From assembly GCF_014698035.1 (NCBI RefSeq), contig NZ_JACJSF010000035.1:1-64000 (forward strand): DNA of 64,000 bases, read 5' to 3'. This stretch comes from Desmonostoc muscorum FACHB-395 (lineage in GTDB: Bacteria > Cyanobacteriota > Cyanobacteriia > Cyanobacteriales > Nostocaceae). The notes below the pieces were generated by a model that saw only the letters and a list, made by a program, of their open reading frames with translations, was not told the DNA's origin and searched no databases. Shown one piece after another: positions 45,322 to 54,462 of the stretch; the stretch's first letter is position 1, and each line of letters starts with the position of its first letter. A program made the position numbers and the translations under genes.

Positions 45322-47925
45322 ATGAAAAGCGATCGCCCCCAACTCTCTCTTCAACGTCCTGAACTACTTGCGCCAGCAGGTAATTGGGAATGTGCTAAAG
45401 CTGCTGTGGAAAATGGGGCAGATGCGATTTACTTCGGTTTGGATCGCTTCAACGCCAGAATGCGGGCAGAAAATTTTACTGAGGCAGACTTACCCCAATT
45501 GATGACATTTCTGCACCGTCGCGGTGTAAAAGGTTATGTCACCCTTAACACACTCATATTTCCCAAAGAATTAGCAGAAGCGCAGCAATATCTCCGCACA
45601 ATTATTGCCGCAGGTGTGGATGCCGTCATTGTTCAAGATGTCGGAATTTGTCGTCTCATCCGTCACCTCTCGCCTGATTTTCCCATCCATGCTTCCACCC
45701 AAATGACCATCACTAGTGCGGCTGGGGTGGAATTTGCTAAGTCCCTCGGCTGTCAATTAGTGGTGCTGGCGCGTGAATGTTCTCTTCAGGAAATCAATAA
45801 AATTCAGCAGCAGATTGCCCAACAAGAAACTTCGCTACCCTTGGAAGTTTTTGTTCACGGTGCTTTGTGCGTGGCATATTCAGGTCAGTGTTTGACTAGC
45901 GAGGCTTTAGGCGGACGTTCTGCTAATCGAGGCGAATGTGCCCAAGCTTGCCGGATGCCCTACGATTTAATCGCTGATGGGGAAGTTGTAAATTTAAAAG
46001 AACGCAAATATTTACTCAGTCCTCAAGACTTAGCAGGGTTAGATGTTTTGCCCGATTTGGTGAAATCAGGAGTAACTTGTCTCAAAATTGAAGGTCGCCT
46101 AAAAGCTCCAGAGTATGTTGCTAATGTCACCCGTGTTTATCGGCAAGCCCTAGATCGGGTGATGGAGGAGATCCCCCCTAGCCCCCCTTCAAAAGGGTGG
46201 AAAATAGCCCCCCTTGTTAAGGGGGGTTGGGGGGATCTTCCACTTAATCAAGAACACTACAACCTAGAGATGGCATTTTCTCGCGGACTCTACACGGGTT
46301 GGTTTGGCGGGATTAATAATCAAGAATTAGTTCACGCCCGCTTTGGTAAAAAACGTGGGGTTTATTTAGGTGAAGTTACCCGCATTCACAACGAACAGGT
46401 AACAGTAAAACTGGAAGCGCCTGTAAAACCAGGGGATGGAATTGTATTTGACTGTGGTCATCCCGAAGCGAAGGAAGAAGGCGGCCGAGTTTATGCTGTG
46501 GTGTGCAAGGGCAAAGAAGCAATGCTGACCTTTGGGCGAAATAACTTGAACCTGCGCCGAGTGCATATAGGCGATCGCATTTGGAAAACCAGCGATCCCG
46601 AACTTGATAAGCAACTGCGTCAAAGTTTTGCAGGTGAGAACCCACAATTTCAGCGTCCCATTGATGTTGAGGCTTATGGAGAAATTGGTCAGCCATTGAT
46701 TGCGATCGCCCGCGATCGACTTGGTAATATTGTCCAGGTAGAATCTGCAATTTCTCTGGTGGAGGCGCACACCAAACCCTTAGATACAGAACGTTTACAA
46801 GAACAATTCGGTCGTCTCGGTAATACGCCTTTCTCTTTGGAAAAACTAACCAACCACCTCAGCACTTCCCTTATGCTGCCCGTAAGTGAGTTGAACCGAA
46901 TGCGGCGGGAAATTGTGGTGCAGTTGGAAGAATTGCGAAGTCAACCTAAACGTTGGCAGTTACGTTCTGATGTCTCTTTCCAAGACTTACTTCCCTCCTC
47001 ATCTTCCTCTTCTCCTACCCTGCGGGAAGCTAAAGCTACATCTCCTTCACTCATCGTCTTAGTACGAAACCTCAAGCAACTCCAAGCCGCTCTCAAAGCT
47101 GGGATTGAAACACTTTACTGTGAATTTGAAGATCCCCGCGCCTACCGAGAAGCGGTGCAAATGGTTCGCCAACAACAGCAAAAAAACAAAGCAGACAATT
47201 CTTCACTTTTAACTGATAACTCAGCACTCCCCACAATCTGGGTTGCACCACCCCGAATTACTAAACCGGGTGAAAATTGGATTTTGCAGCAGGTACGTGC
47301 CTGTGAAGCAGATGGCTATCTGATACGGAACTATGACCAACTGCAATTCTTTGCTCAAGACCGTTGTATTGGAGATTTTTCGCTCAACGTTGCTAATCCC
47401 TTGACGGCAGACTACTTTCAGCAACGCTTTGCTTTAGAACGGCTGACGGCATCTTATGACCTGAATATTGCCCAACTACAAGACCTGCTCACCAGTTGTC
47501 CACCCCAGTGGTTTGAGGTGACAATCCATCAACATATACCGATGTTCCACATGGAACACTGCGTATTCTGTGCTTTTCTATCGACAGGTACAGATCATAC
47601 TAACTGTGGGCGACCTTGTGAAAAGCAGGAAGTAAAATTAAAAGATCGTGTAGGCAGCGAACATGTCCTCAAAGCAGATGTAGGTTGCCGCAACACTGTA
47701 TTTAACGGCACAGCCCAAACTGGAGCCGAGTACGTACAGCGTCTGATAGAGTTGGGATTACGTCACTTTCGTATCGAGTTTGTAAATGAAACCCCTGACC
47801 AAGTGACCAAAATAATACATCGCTATCGTCAATTATTGCAAGGTGAAATTACAGGTTCCCAACTATGGCGCGAGTTAAAACTGCAAAATCAGCTAGGTGT
47901 AACTCGTGGCCCATTGGGACTTTAA
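45322..47925 (+). CDS. U32 peptidase-family protein (RlhA/TrhP-like) with DUF3656 region
   Basis: 867 residues. U32 core at 10-280: RPELLAPAGNWECAKAAVENGADAIYFG, then the signature EVFVHGALCVAYSGQCL and GECAQACRMPYDL with clustered cysteines, which in RlhA/TrhP-type enzymes serve RNA hydroxylation (probably an Fe-S cluster). The second half has a C-terminal Cys cluster (HMEHCVFCAFLSTG ... GRPCEKQEV). Residues ~283-306 (PPSPPSKGWKIAPLVKGGWG) are encoded by a palindromic dispersed repeat inserted in frame, and a Ser-rich patch near 555 also looks repeat-derived. Likely role is modification of 23S rRNA or tRNA; substrate unknown. Confidence 0.92.
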   Translation: MKSDRPQLSLQRPELLAPAGNWECAKAAVENGADAIYFGLDRFNARMRAENFTEADLPQLMTFLHRRGVKGYVTLNTLIFPKELAEAQQYLRTIIAAGVDAVIVQDVGICRLIRHLSPDFPIHASTQMTITSAAGVEFAKSLGCQLVVLARECSLQEINKIQQQIAQQETSLPLEVFVHGALCVAYSGQCLTSEALGGRSANRGECAQACRMPYDLIADGEVVNLKERKYLLSPQDLAGLDVLPDLVKSGVTCLKIEGRLKAPEYVANVTRVYRQALDRVMEEIPPSPPSKGWKIAPLVKGGWGDLPLNQEHYNLEMAFSRGLYTGWFGGINNQELVHARFGKKRGVYLGEVTRIHNEQVTVKLEAPVKPGDGIVFDCGHPEAKEEGGRVYAVVCKGKEAMLTFGRNNLNLRRVHIGDRIWKTSDPELDKQLRQSFAGENPQFQRPIDVEAYGEIGQPLIAIARDRLGNIVQVESAISLVEAHTKPLDTERLQEQFGRLGNTPFSLEKLTNHLSTSLMLPVSELNRMRREIVVQLEELRSQPKRWQLRSDVSFQDLLPSSSSSSPTLREAKATSPSLIVLVRNLKQLQAALKAGIETLYCEFEDPRAYREAVQMVRQQQQKNKADNSSLLTDNSALPTIWVAPPRITKPGENWILQQVRACEADGYLIRNYDQLQFFAQDRCIGDFSLNVANPLTADYFQQRFALERLTASYDLNIAQLQDLLTSCPPQWFEVTIHQHIPMFHMEHCVFCAFLSTGTDHTNCGRPCEKQEVKLKDRVGSEHVLKADVGCRNTVFNGTAQTGAEYVQRLIELGLRHFRIEFVNETPDQVTKIIHRYRQLLQGEITGSQLWRELKLQNQLGVTRGPLGL

Positions 47926-48164
47926 CCGCACTCACTGCTGAGTTCTAAGCAAATTAAAGTGGGCAGTCTTTTAACTCTAAGACGAAACACAGACTAAACG
48001 CTCCGCTACCGCTAACGGAACTCAGTACTCTCGCTCAAAAAAGCAGAACGGCTTTTCTAAATCACCAAATAACTAAACTGTTAATATCTCCTTAAAACTT
48101 GAATAACTAGTGCTTAAACCAATAGCAGTATTTTCGTGAGGCTTACCTCATTTTGTAAACATCA
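47926..48164. other. Intergenic region with short dispersed repeat
   Basis: 239 bp. A CGCTCCGCTACCGCTAACGGA-like repeat lies near 48000-48020. The rest is presumably the promoter of the phosphoesterase gene. Nothing else seen. Confidence 0.45.
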
Positions 48165-49424
48165 ATGCAAATACATCTATTTAAGTGGGTGCTTCTTCCC
48201 GTTGCATTTTTGGCTGGGAGCTTTCTAAGCGCACAGGCGGCAGTGGCGCAAAACATTGAAGGGATCGAAAATGGCCAAAGGGTCGAAAAAGGCAGAACCC
48301 TCAAACATATCTTCGTCATAGATATGGAAAACCATAACTTCACGCAACCAAGCAGTGACACAAAAGCACCCAACCAGATATTCGGCAGTTCCGCAGCCCC
48401 GTATCAGAACAGCCTCATAACCCCCGGAAATCCGAATGCTGCTCAGGTCTCCTACGCTGGTGCTTACCATAACGTCCTAGCTACACCGTCTGGCAATAAC
48501 CCCAGCATCCACCCATCCGAGCCAAACTATATTTGGCAAGAAGCCGGCGATAACTTCGGCGTGCTTAACGATAATGACCCTTTCAAAAATCCAGGCGGCA
48601 CTAACCAAAATACTACACTCCATCTCAGCGCTTTACTCGATCGGGCTGGTATCTCTTGGAAATCCTACCAAGAAGACATTGACCTAGCAAAAAATGCTAA
48701 TGGTCTACTTACCAAAACAGTTCTACCTCAAGACCAGTGGACTGTCCCTCTGAGCAGCTTCAGTGGTACATCACCTGATTACACTAACCCCTACAACGGT
48801 AGCCATCAATATAATTTTGCTACCAAACACGATGGTCATCTGTTTTTTACTGACACCAACGGCGGTAACGACCCAACAGCAGCAAACCCCCTAGCATCTA
48901 AATATGCACCATTGCAACAATTAGAAGAAGACCTTGCTCATAATAAAGTTGCTAGTTACACCCTGATTACACCAGACCAATTCAATGATTCACACACTGC
49001 GTTGAAAGATGGCTTTGACTATAATGGGGTGCATTACACAGGCGATCTGGCCGCAATTGCACAGGGTGACAACTTTCTGTCCAAGATTATTCCGCAGATT
49101 ATGTCCTCGGCTGCTTACAAGGACGGTGGCGCGATTGTGATCTGGTGGGATGAGACTGAAGGTACTAACCAGAATGACTTTAGCCACACCATAGAGGAAA
49201 TCGTGATCTCACCTCTGGCCAAGGGTAACGCCTATGAAAGCTTCGTAAATTATACCCACTCGTCCGACCTGAAGAGCTGGGAGGAACTCTTCGGTGTATA
49301 CACACCAGACGGCAAGTTTTTGGGTGATGCAAACTCACCGAACACCAACGACCTCTCGGATTTGTTTAAGGAAGGGGCACTCACTCCGAAGGGACGGAGG
49401 CAATGGACAAATAAAGACGAGTAA
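48165..49424 (+). CDS. Secreted phosphoesterase (acid phosphatase/phospholipase C superfamily)
   Basis: 419 residues with a Sec signal peptide (about 1-29, ending AQAAVAQ). The phosphoesterase superfamily entry motif HIFVIDMENHNF (residues 48-59) carries the metal-binding D/E-N, and the later GGAIVIWWDETEG and ISPLAKGN match the same family. It should hydrolyse phosphate esters in the periplasm or outside the cell. Compared with neighbours it has no GCGATCGC octamer, which may mean recent acquisition, though this is weak. No PhoB box was identified. Confidence 0.88.
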   Translation: MQIHLFKWVLLPVAFLAGSFLSAQAAVAQNIEGIENGQRVEKGRTLKHIFVIDMENHNFTQPSSDTKAPNQIFGSSAAPYQNSLITPGNPNAAQVSYAGAYHNVLATPSGNNPSIHPSEPNYIWQEAGDNFGVLNDNDPFKNPGGTNQNTTLHLSALLDRAGISWKSYQEDIDLAKNANGLLTKTVLPQDQWTVPLSSFSGTSPDYTNPYNGSHQYNFATKHDGHLFFTDTNGGNDPTAANPLASKYAPLQQLEEDLAHNKVASYTLITPDQFNDSHTALKDGFDYNGVHYTGDLAAIAQGDNFLSKIIPQIMSSAAYKDGGAIVIWWDETEGTNQNDFSHTIEEIVISPLAKGNAYESFVNYTHSSDLKSWEELFGVYTPDGKFLGDANSPNTNDLSDLFKEGALTPKGRRQWTNKDE

Positions 49425-50093
49425 TTCGCGCTGTAGAGAAGCACTCAATTTAAGGACAATTCAACCCAAAAAGCATTAGCATTTGTATCAAATGAAACTA
49501 TTTAGTTTTAACCAAATACCTTCTATTAAGTTCTATAACAATCCGAATTGAATCTTGAGAAGATACTGAAACTAAAAATACGTTTTTATAAAATTTTCAG
49601 CTTTTTTCTGTCTCACATCGCCACAGCTTTGGAAAGCGCTTTAGAAGCATTAATATTTCTGCACAAAGATATAAATCCTTGGTATTTCGCTAGTATTGGT
49701 TAGTACGCCAGTCTCTTATAACGGCAAGGCTTCAATATAATTTATGCTATGCTTTTTGCTCATTCAACTCCTTTTGCAGAAACAGAAGCAGTTATGGCAA
49801 ACTGGATTTAGATGTTTGCCAGCAGTTTTTTAACAGGACTTTCTGGCAAGCAACAAATATAAGTAATTCGCGTCGTTGAAGAATATCTGAGACCAACACT
49901 GTATTAACAAGGAACTTGGACAACAGATGATCGAAAAATTCGCATCGTTGCCATTAAACTTTAAACTGTGCGAGTTTTGACTTATGCCTTAATTACGAAT
50001 TACGTTAGCGAGTATTCGTACTCCTACGGAGAAGCAAGCTACGCGCAGCGTATCGTAGAGAGCATCATTACGAATTACGATATAGTACCAGCT
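49425..50093. other. Intergenic region with gene debris and a dispersed repeat
   Basis: 669 bp. On the plus strand at about 49868-49965 a frame reads VVEEYLRPTLY, a stop, then QGTWTTDDRKIRIVAIKL and a stop, which looks like the decayed end of a gene I cannot name. At 49990-50080 there are TTACGAATTACG units around the 19-bp core GAAGCAAGCTACGCGCAGC (50031-50049). Confidence 0.5.
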
Positions 50094-50672
50094 ATGCATG
50101 TACCTAAATTGTGCGATCGCCCTACAGCCCTTTGGACATCCTACGGCAGGTGTTGGCGCAGTGATCGCCAAACATCATTTTCATTACTACTAACCATTGC
50201 CCTCACCACTTTACTAATCCCGTCGCCCTCGCTAGCACAAACCCACGCGATACCGTCGCCTTCGAGTGCGCCTTTAGAACTAGATTTATTGACCAAGCCA
50301 AAAGACTATGTAATCACAGCTAACACAATTCATCCACAAGGATTAACTGTTCCGAGTTTATGGTGGGCACAACAAAACTCTGAGAGAAAGCTATTGGATA
50401 ATTGGATAGCATATCCAGCTTCTGATAAGGAACCTGCACGAGTAGACTTGATCGTAAATCAGCAAATTTGGAGCTTACTAGAGTATATAGAGCGCTACGA
50501 CTTTGTAAATCGCTTGGGTAGCGCTGCACGAAACTTTGGTTACAATGTCCGGGTATTTAACTATCAAAAGGAACCCTTAGCAACTTACACTTGCAACTTT
50601 AGTACAAGTCCAGCTTTATGCAGTATCCAAACAACTGTTAAGAACAAGATAGGCTTACAGCGTTCTCTCTAG
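50094..50672 (+). CDS. Secreted hypothetical protein
   Basis: 192 residues from ATG 50094 (MHVPKLCDRP). The frame is open back to a GTG at 49968, but that extension is encoded by the dispersed repeat, so I reject it. A hydrophobic segment with AxA-like end (about residues 30-49, LLLTIALTTLLIPSPSLAQ) is a signal peptide preceded by an unusually long N-region. The mature protein has a WIAYPASDKEPARVDLIVNQQIW block and two C-terminal cysteines (TYTCNFSTSPALC) that could form a disulfide. Not recognised; periplasmic or extracellular. Confidence 0.7.
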   Translation: MHVPKLCDRPTALWTSYGRCWRSDRQTSFSLLLTIALTTLLIPSPSLAQTHAIPSPSSAPLELDLLTKPKDYVITANTIHPQGLTVPSLWWAQQNSERKLLDNWIAYPASDKEPARVDLIVNQQIWSLLEYIERYDFVNRLGSAARNFGYNVRVFNYQKEPLATYTCNFSTSPALCSIQTTVKNKIGLQRSL

Positions 50673-50832
50673 ACAATTAGGGAGTGGGGAGTGGGGAGAT
50701 GAGGCAATATGGTTTAGATAAGCAGGTGAGAGGGGGCAGGGGGCAGGGGAGCAGAGAATGAGGGATGAGTGAGTGGAAGAGAATAATTAATAACCAATGC
50801 CCCATGCCCAATGCCCCATGCCCAATTCTCAA
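50673..50832. repeat. GGGGAGTGG/GGGGGCAG and CCCATGCC short tandem repeats
   Basis: Purine-rich units at 50680-50765 and CAATGCCCCATGCCCAATGCC units at 50793-50825, of the same families as 16490-16640. They separate convergent genes. No gene. Confidence 0.65.
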
Positions 50833-51990
50833 TTAAACCTTCATTTTGGCGAACAAAGACTCGTATTGTTTTAGTGCAGATAGCGGTAAGGGAAGCAAAA
50901 ATTCACTTTTATCTAAAACTTCGCGATCGCTCTGCAACAAACTCCGTAATGGTTCTTGGATGTCGGAAGCGGCAATATTTGTTGAAATTGGCGAATTACT
51001 TTTAGTCAGCACTGAAATTTGTTTAGCTGTACTTGGTTGCCAACAAAAATCAATCCATTGCTCTGATAAAGTACCCTTATTAATACCTGCGGGACGCACC
51101 CACAAGTCCGCCCACATTGCTGTTCCTGACTGGGGTATAACTGCGCCAAGTTGCGGATAACGTCCTAGAACTTGCAGTACATCGCTTGACCAACCAACCG
51201 CTAGCCAAGTGTCTCCCATAATTAAAGGTTCTAAGTAGTTATCGGAACTGTAGAACTTCACCTGTTGGTTTAATGTCTGTAATTCTTTTACTAAGTCTGG
51301 TACTTGGTCAAGTTCCTCTGTATTGTAAGATTTTCCTAGCTTCTTTAAGACCAGACCAATAACTTCTCGTGGTTGATTAAGTAGAGAAATGCGTTGCTGC
51401 ATTCCATCTCGCCACAAATCACTCCAATCTTTGGGTGTCCAACCCAATTCTCGCAACTTGTCACGGTTATAAACAATCACCGTGGTACCCCACCGATAAG
51501 GCGCACCCCACACCTTCCCTTGAGTATCCAAGTTACCTTGGTCGTCGCGTGTTACTAATTTTTTCCACTTTTCATCTAAAGCAGACCATTGCTTTAATTG
51601 GTTTCCCTGTAACTCTTGGAGTGGTTGAATCAGTTTCTGCTCAATAGCTGCTTTTAGCCAGTAATCTCCCAATGTCACGAGGTCTGCATCAGCCGTTTTT
51701 TGACCTTGCCTAAAGGGTATAAAGCGACTCCATCCTTGCTCATCGGTAGCTTTTGGTTTTTTCTGCCAATTTTGTAATTGCTGAAATAAATCCTCTATCT
51801 GCTCGACTGGGGCAAACTTTAACTGCACCTGTTGCTGCAAACCTTTGTGGAACTGATTCACCACCTGACCAGGTATAGAACCTTTTAATAACTGTACTTT
51901 TAGTTGCGTCTGCCTGTTTCCACCACAGCCAAAAAGCAGTTGTGAAAGTGCCAGTGTGCTTGTACCGAGCAAAAAAGACCGTCGATCCAT
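50833..51990 (-). CDS. Extracellular solute-binding lipoprotein of ABC transporter
   Basis: 385 residues. Twin-arginine-like start (MDRRSFLLGTSTLALSQLLFGC) with lipobox and lipidated C22. The mature part is a PotD/family-1-type binding protein: ADLVTLGDYWLKAAIEQKLIQPL, GAPYRWGTTVIVYNRDKL, and LAVGWSSDVLQVLGRYPQ. Ligand may be a polyamine or another small cation; not certain. No permease or ATPase gene is adjacent. The TnpB element ends 37 bp upstream of the start codon, so the native promoter has probably been displaced. Confidence 0.88.
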   Translation of the reverse strand: MDRRSFLLGTSTLALSQLLFGCGGNRQTQLKVQLLKGSIPGQVVNQFHKGLQQQVQLKFAPVEQIEDLFQQLQNWQKKPKATDEQGWSRFIPFRQGQKTADADLVTLGDYWLKAAIEQKLIQPLQELQGNQLKQWSALDEKWKKLVTRDDQGNLDTQGKVWGAPYRWGTTVIVYNRDKLRELGWTPKDWSDLWRDGMQQRISLLNQPREVIGLVLKKLGKSYNTEELDQVPDLVKELQTLNQQVKFYSSDNYLEPLIMGDTWLAVGWSSDVLQVLGRYPQLGAVIPQSGTAMWADLWVRPAGINKGTLSEQWIDFCWQPSTAKQISVLTKSNSPISTNIAASDIQEPLRSLLQSDREVLDKSEFLLPLPLSALKQYESLFAKMKV

Positions 51991-52026
51991 TGATTTTGGA
52001 TTTAAGATTTTTGATTATACCTAATA

Positions 52027-53356
52027 GTGAACTACCCCAACTTACCGAGTACGGTTGAAGTTGGGGCTTCTGTAATCATAGGGGAGTGCCTAAACTTAGA
52101 CTTTCGCCCAAGAGTAGGACTTACCTCCCCTCCTACAGCAGAGACGGCTGAACCTTCCGCCTTTATCATTCTGATACCCTCTGCTCTAATATTTGTCGCT
52201 GCATTTCCATCCCTGTCATGATGAGTACCGCAGTGAGGACAAGTCCACTTACGGACATCCAATGACAACTCACTGAGTTGATAAAAACAATTAGAGCAGA
52301 GTTTGGAACTGGGGAACCATCTATCAATTTCAACTAACTTCGCACCCTTGCGTTCTAGCTTGTAGGCTAAAAAGTTAGTGAATGTTCCCCATCCACAATC
52401 AGATATTGATTTCGCCAATTTGTGATTACGAACCATGCCTTTAACATGAAGATTCTCTACTATGACAGCTTGGCTATCGCTGACCAACTTATAACTAAGT
52501 TTATGTAGAAAATCCTGCCTTGAATTGCTAACTTGCTCGTACACTTTGGCAACAACTTTTTTATATCTATTCCTTGAAATACTCCTTTTTTGCTTACGTG
52601 CTAATTTTTGCTGCTTACGTTTGAGGTTTTTCTCATGTTTGGCAAGGTGCTTAGGATTATCGTATTTAGAGATTTTCTCGCCGTCAGTAACAACAGCAAA
52701 GTGTTTCAAGCCTAAATCAATACCATATATCTTACCTTCTGAAATAATTGGTTTTTCACTTGTGTCTCGCTGTGTCGAAACACCCTCTAACTCGGTCAGT
52801 ATAGACGCAAGGTATTTACCTGATGGTGTTTTGCTTACAGTAACAGTTTTGATTTTCCCCTCAATCACTCTGTGTATTTTGGCTTTGACTATCCCTATAT
52901 TGCCGGGGAGTTTGACATTACCACCTACAATCTTGACGTTTTGAGGATACTGGATAGACTGTTTACCGTGCTTAGATTTGAACTTAGGAAATCCAGCACG
53001 TTTCTCAAAAAAGTTTTTGTACGCTGTAGTTAAGTTAAGTGTTGTAGCCTGTAAAACTTGGCTATAACAATCGGCTAACCACACAGTCTCTTCTGCCTTT
53101 TTGAGTGAAGGAAGAAACGCATTGAGTGCTACACGGCTAAGTCCTTTGCCCGTCTCTTTGTAAGTCTCAATAGACTTATTTAGAGCGTAATTCCACCACC
53201 ATCTAGCACACCCAAAGGTTTGAGCTAATTGGATTTGTTGCTCAAGTGACGGATATAAACGGACAAGAACCACTTTGTGTAACACTCAACATCATCTCCT
53301 TGATAAAATACTCTACCACAAATGTATATTATGATAAAGTACTTAAACAAAACAAT
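52027..53356 (-). mobile_element. IS200/IS605-family element with tnpB only
   Basis: The element carries an intact tnpB and no tnpA. On the minus strand it ends in a stem (GCCCCAACTT with AAGTTGGGG, about 52066-52035) followed by GTAGTTCAC at 52027. The tnpB stop codon TAG lies inside this end motif. The left end is not certain: it must lie between 53285 and the dispersed block at 53357. Sequence beyond the right end (52026 downward: TATTAGGTATAATC...) would be the guide segment of the TnpB-associated RNA. Confidence 0.85.
52032..53285 (-). CDS. tnpB: RNA-guided nuclease TnpB (IS605 OrfB)
   Basis: 417 residues from a GTG at 53285, directly after an in-frame stop. N-terminal HTH/wedge region (LYPSLEQQIQLAQTFGCARWWWNYAL), then a split RuvC domain with D190 (GIDLGLKHFAV), E277 (VIVENLHVKGM) and the last acidic residue in HDRDGNAATNI (D357/D359). 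The zinc ribbon C330-x2-C333 ... C349-x2-C352 is complete. All catalytic residues are present, so the nuclease looks active. TnpB cuts DNA guided by an omega-RNA made from the element's 3' end. Related TnpB-less ends are at 38103-38292 and 57442-57652. Confidence 0.95.
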   Translation of the reverse strand: MLHKVVLVRLYPSLEQQIQLAQTFGCARWWWNYALNKSIETYKETGKGLSRVALNAFLPSLKKAEETVWLADCYSQVLQATTLNLTTAYKNFFEKRAGFPKFKSKHGKQSIQYPQNVKIVGGNVKLPGNIGIVKAKIHRVIEGKIKTVTVSKTPSGKYLASILTELEGVSTQRDTSEKPIISEGKIYGIDLGLKHFAVVTDGEKISKYDNPKHLAKHEKNLKRKQQKLARKQKRSISRNRYKKVVAKVYEQVSNSRQDFLHKLSYKLVSDSQAVIVENLHVKGMVRNHKLAKSISDCGWGTFTNFLAYKLERKGAKLVEIDRWFPSSKLCSNCFYQLSELSLDVRKWTCPHCGTHHDRDGNAATNIRAEGIRMIKAEGSAVSAVGGEVSPTLGRKSKFRHSPMITEAPTSTVLGKLG

Positions 53357-53512
53357 TGGAGATTCGTCATACATCCGAAATTTGTTTTTGCTTGATGCTT
53401 TAAATCAATTCCAGATGCAATCCTCATCCCCCGCTCTCTATGCCCACCTTATGAGTACATTGTTCACGTTAGCGTCTCGCAGAGAAGGTGGGGACTTCCG
53501 CGACACGTTAAG
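53357..53512 (-). repeat. Dispersed ~150-bp element, copy 2
   Basis: Reverse-oriented match to 37929-38080. Strongest over 53449-53512 (CTTATGAGTACATTGTTC ... GCGTCTCGCAGAGAA ... GGTGGGGACTTCC) and again at 53363-53377. It lies directly 5' of the tnpB element, as copy 1 lies 5' of remnant A. A 71-codon frame across it is not a gene. The hairpin of copy 1 has decayed here. Confidence 0.8.
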
Positions 53513-53827
53513 CAGAGATTCACCAGAGGCTGACTAGGTGAAAAAGCGGAGTTGGAAAATTATTGGAGTTTTATGTGGTTAATACCGATAATTTGGAATA
53601 TTTGACTCAAAATAGCAACTTTATCAGCAAATTACTACCTAAAAGTGAATTTATCTCCATAAATTTCATTAGTGGTACTTGTAGTCTAACTTTACCTACA
53701 TTTAGAAATAATGATTTAAATGTCACATTTGCACCAAAAGTTATCAATACTTAAATAATCCATAAGTATCGTTAAGGTTGGGAGTAAATTGAATAACATA
53801 TAGAAAATGTACGGATAAAGGTATTAA

Positions 53828-54196
53828 ATGGAGCTATTACAGCAACAGATCCTGACTTTAAGCGAAAAACTGGATGCCCTCTGTCAAGTAATTGAGCAAC
53901 TTGATGCTAAAGTCACTCAAACTTTCTCAGAGTGTTCTATAGCCAATACACAAGCAAAGGATAATTATCAGGAAAATGGTGCGGCTGGAGGCTATCAGCT
54001 CAGACGTATCAGTTTAAATCCAGAAATGGAACACAAGGATGTACTAACAGATGGTATTTATCTAGATATGCATCGTCAAAGTGGAGATAACATAACACCA
54101 GAAATTCAAATACAACGACTAACAGCGCAGTTAACAGCAGCATACAATCGCATTGCTGCCTTGGAAGAACAATTACTTAGAGAAAGAATTCATTAA
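53828..54196 (+). CDS. Small coiled-coil hypothetical protein
   Basis: 122 residues with heptad-like helices at both ends: MELLQQQILTLSEKLDALCQVIEQLDAK (1-28) and IQRLTAQLTAAYNRIAALEEQLL (about 95-117), joined by a polar middle. No membrane part or signal peptide. It may form a dimer or bind a larger partner. Not recognised as a named family. The flanking gaps (53513-53827 and 54197-54462) show nothing further. Confidence 0.68.
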   Translation: MELLQQQILTLSEKLDALCQVIEQLDAKVTQTFSECSIANTQAKDNYQENGAAGGYQLRRISLNPEMEHKDVLTDGIYLDMHRQSGDNITPEIQIQRLTAQLTAAYNRIAALEEQLLRERIH

Positions 54197-54462
54197 ATTT
54201 AACCTGAGTTCAACGAATTAAAAAATGCCTGTAGGTATGAAAGTCAAGCCTTTAGGCTCAATATCAAGTGATGGTTTCGTGGGCATATATTTAAGTATAA
54301 GCAACTAATCCAGCTATCAAATTGATGAAAAGTAAAACACACTATTACGTAAATATATGTAATAGTGTGATGTGTACCACCGTAAGCTTTTAGTGCATTC
54401 CTCACTATGAAACAAATGGAAGTTTTTAAGAAAGCGCAGAGGGATGCAAATTCCTGACAAAA

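Noticed and set aside
49968-50093. GTG start extending the secreted hypothetical by 42 residues
   Set aside because: The extension is encoded by dispersed repeat DNA and would put the signal peptide too far from the N-terminus.
53322-53537. 71-codon plus-strand frame upstream of tnpB
   Set aside because: It is the antisense of the dispersed 150-bp element.
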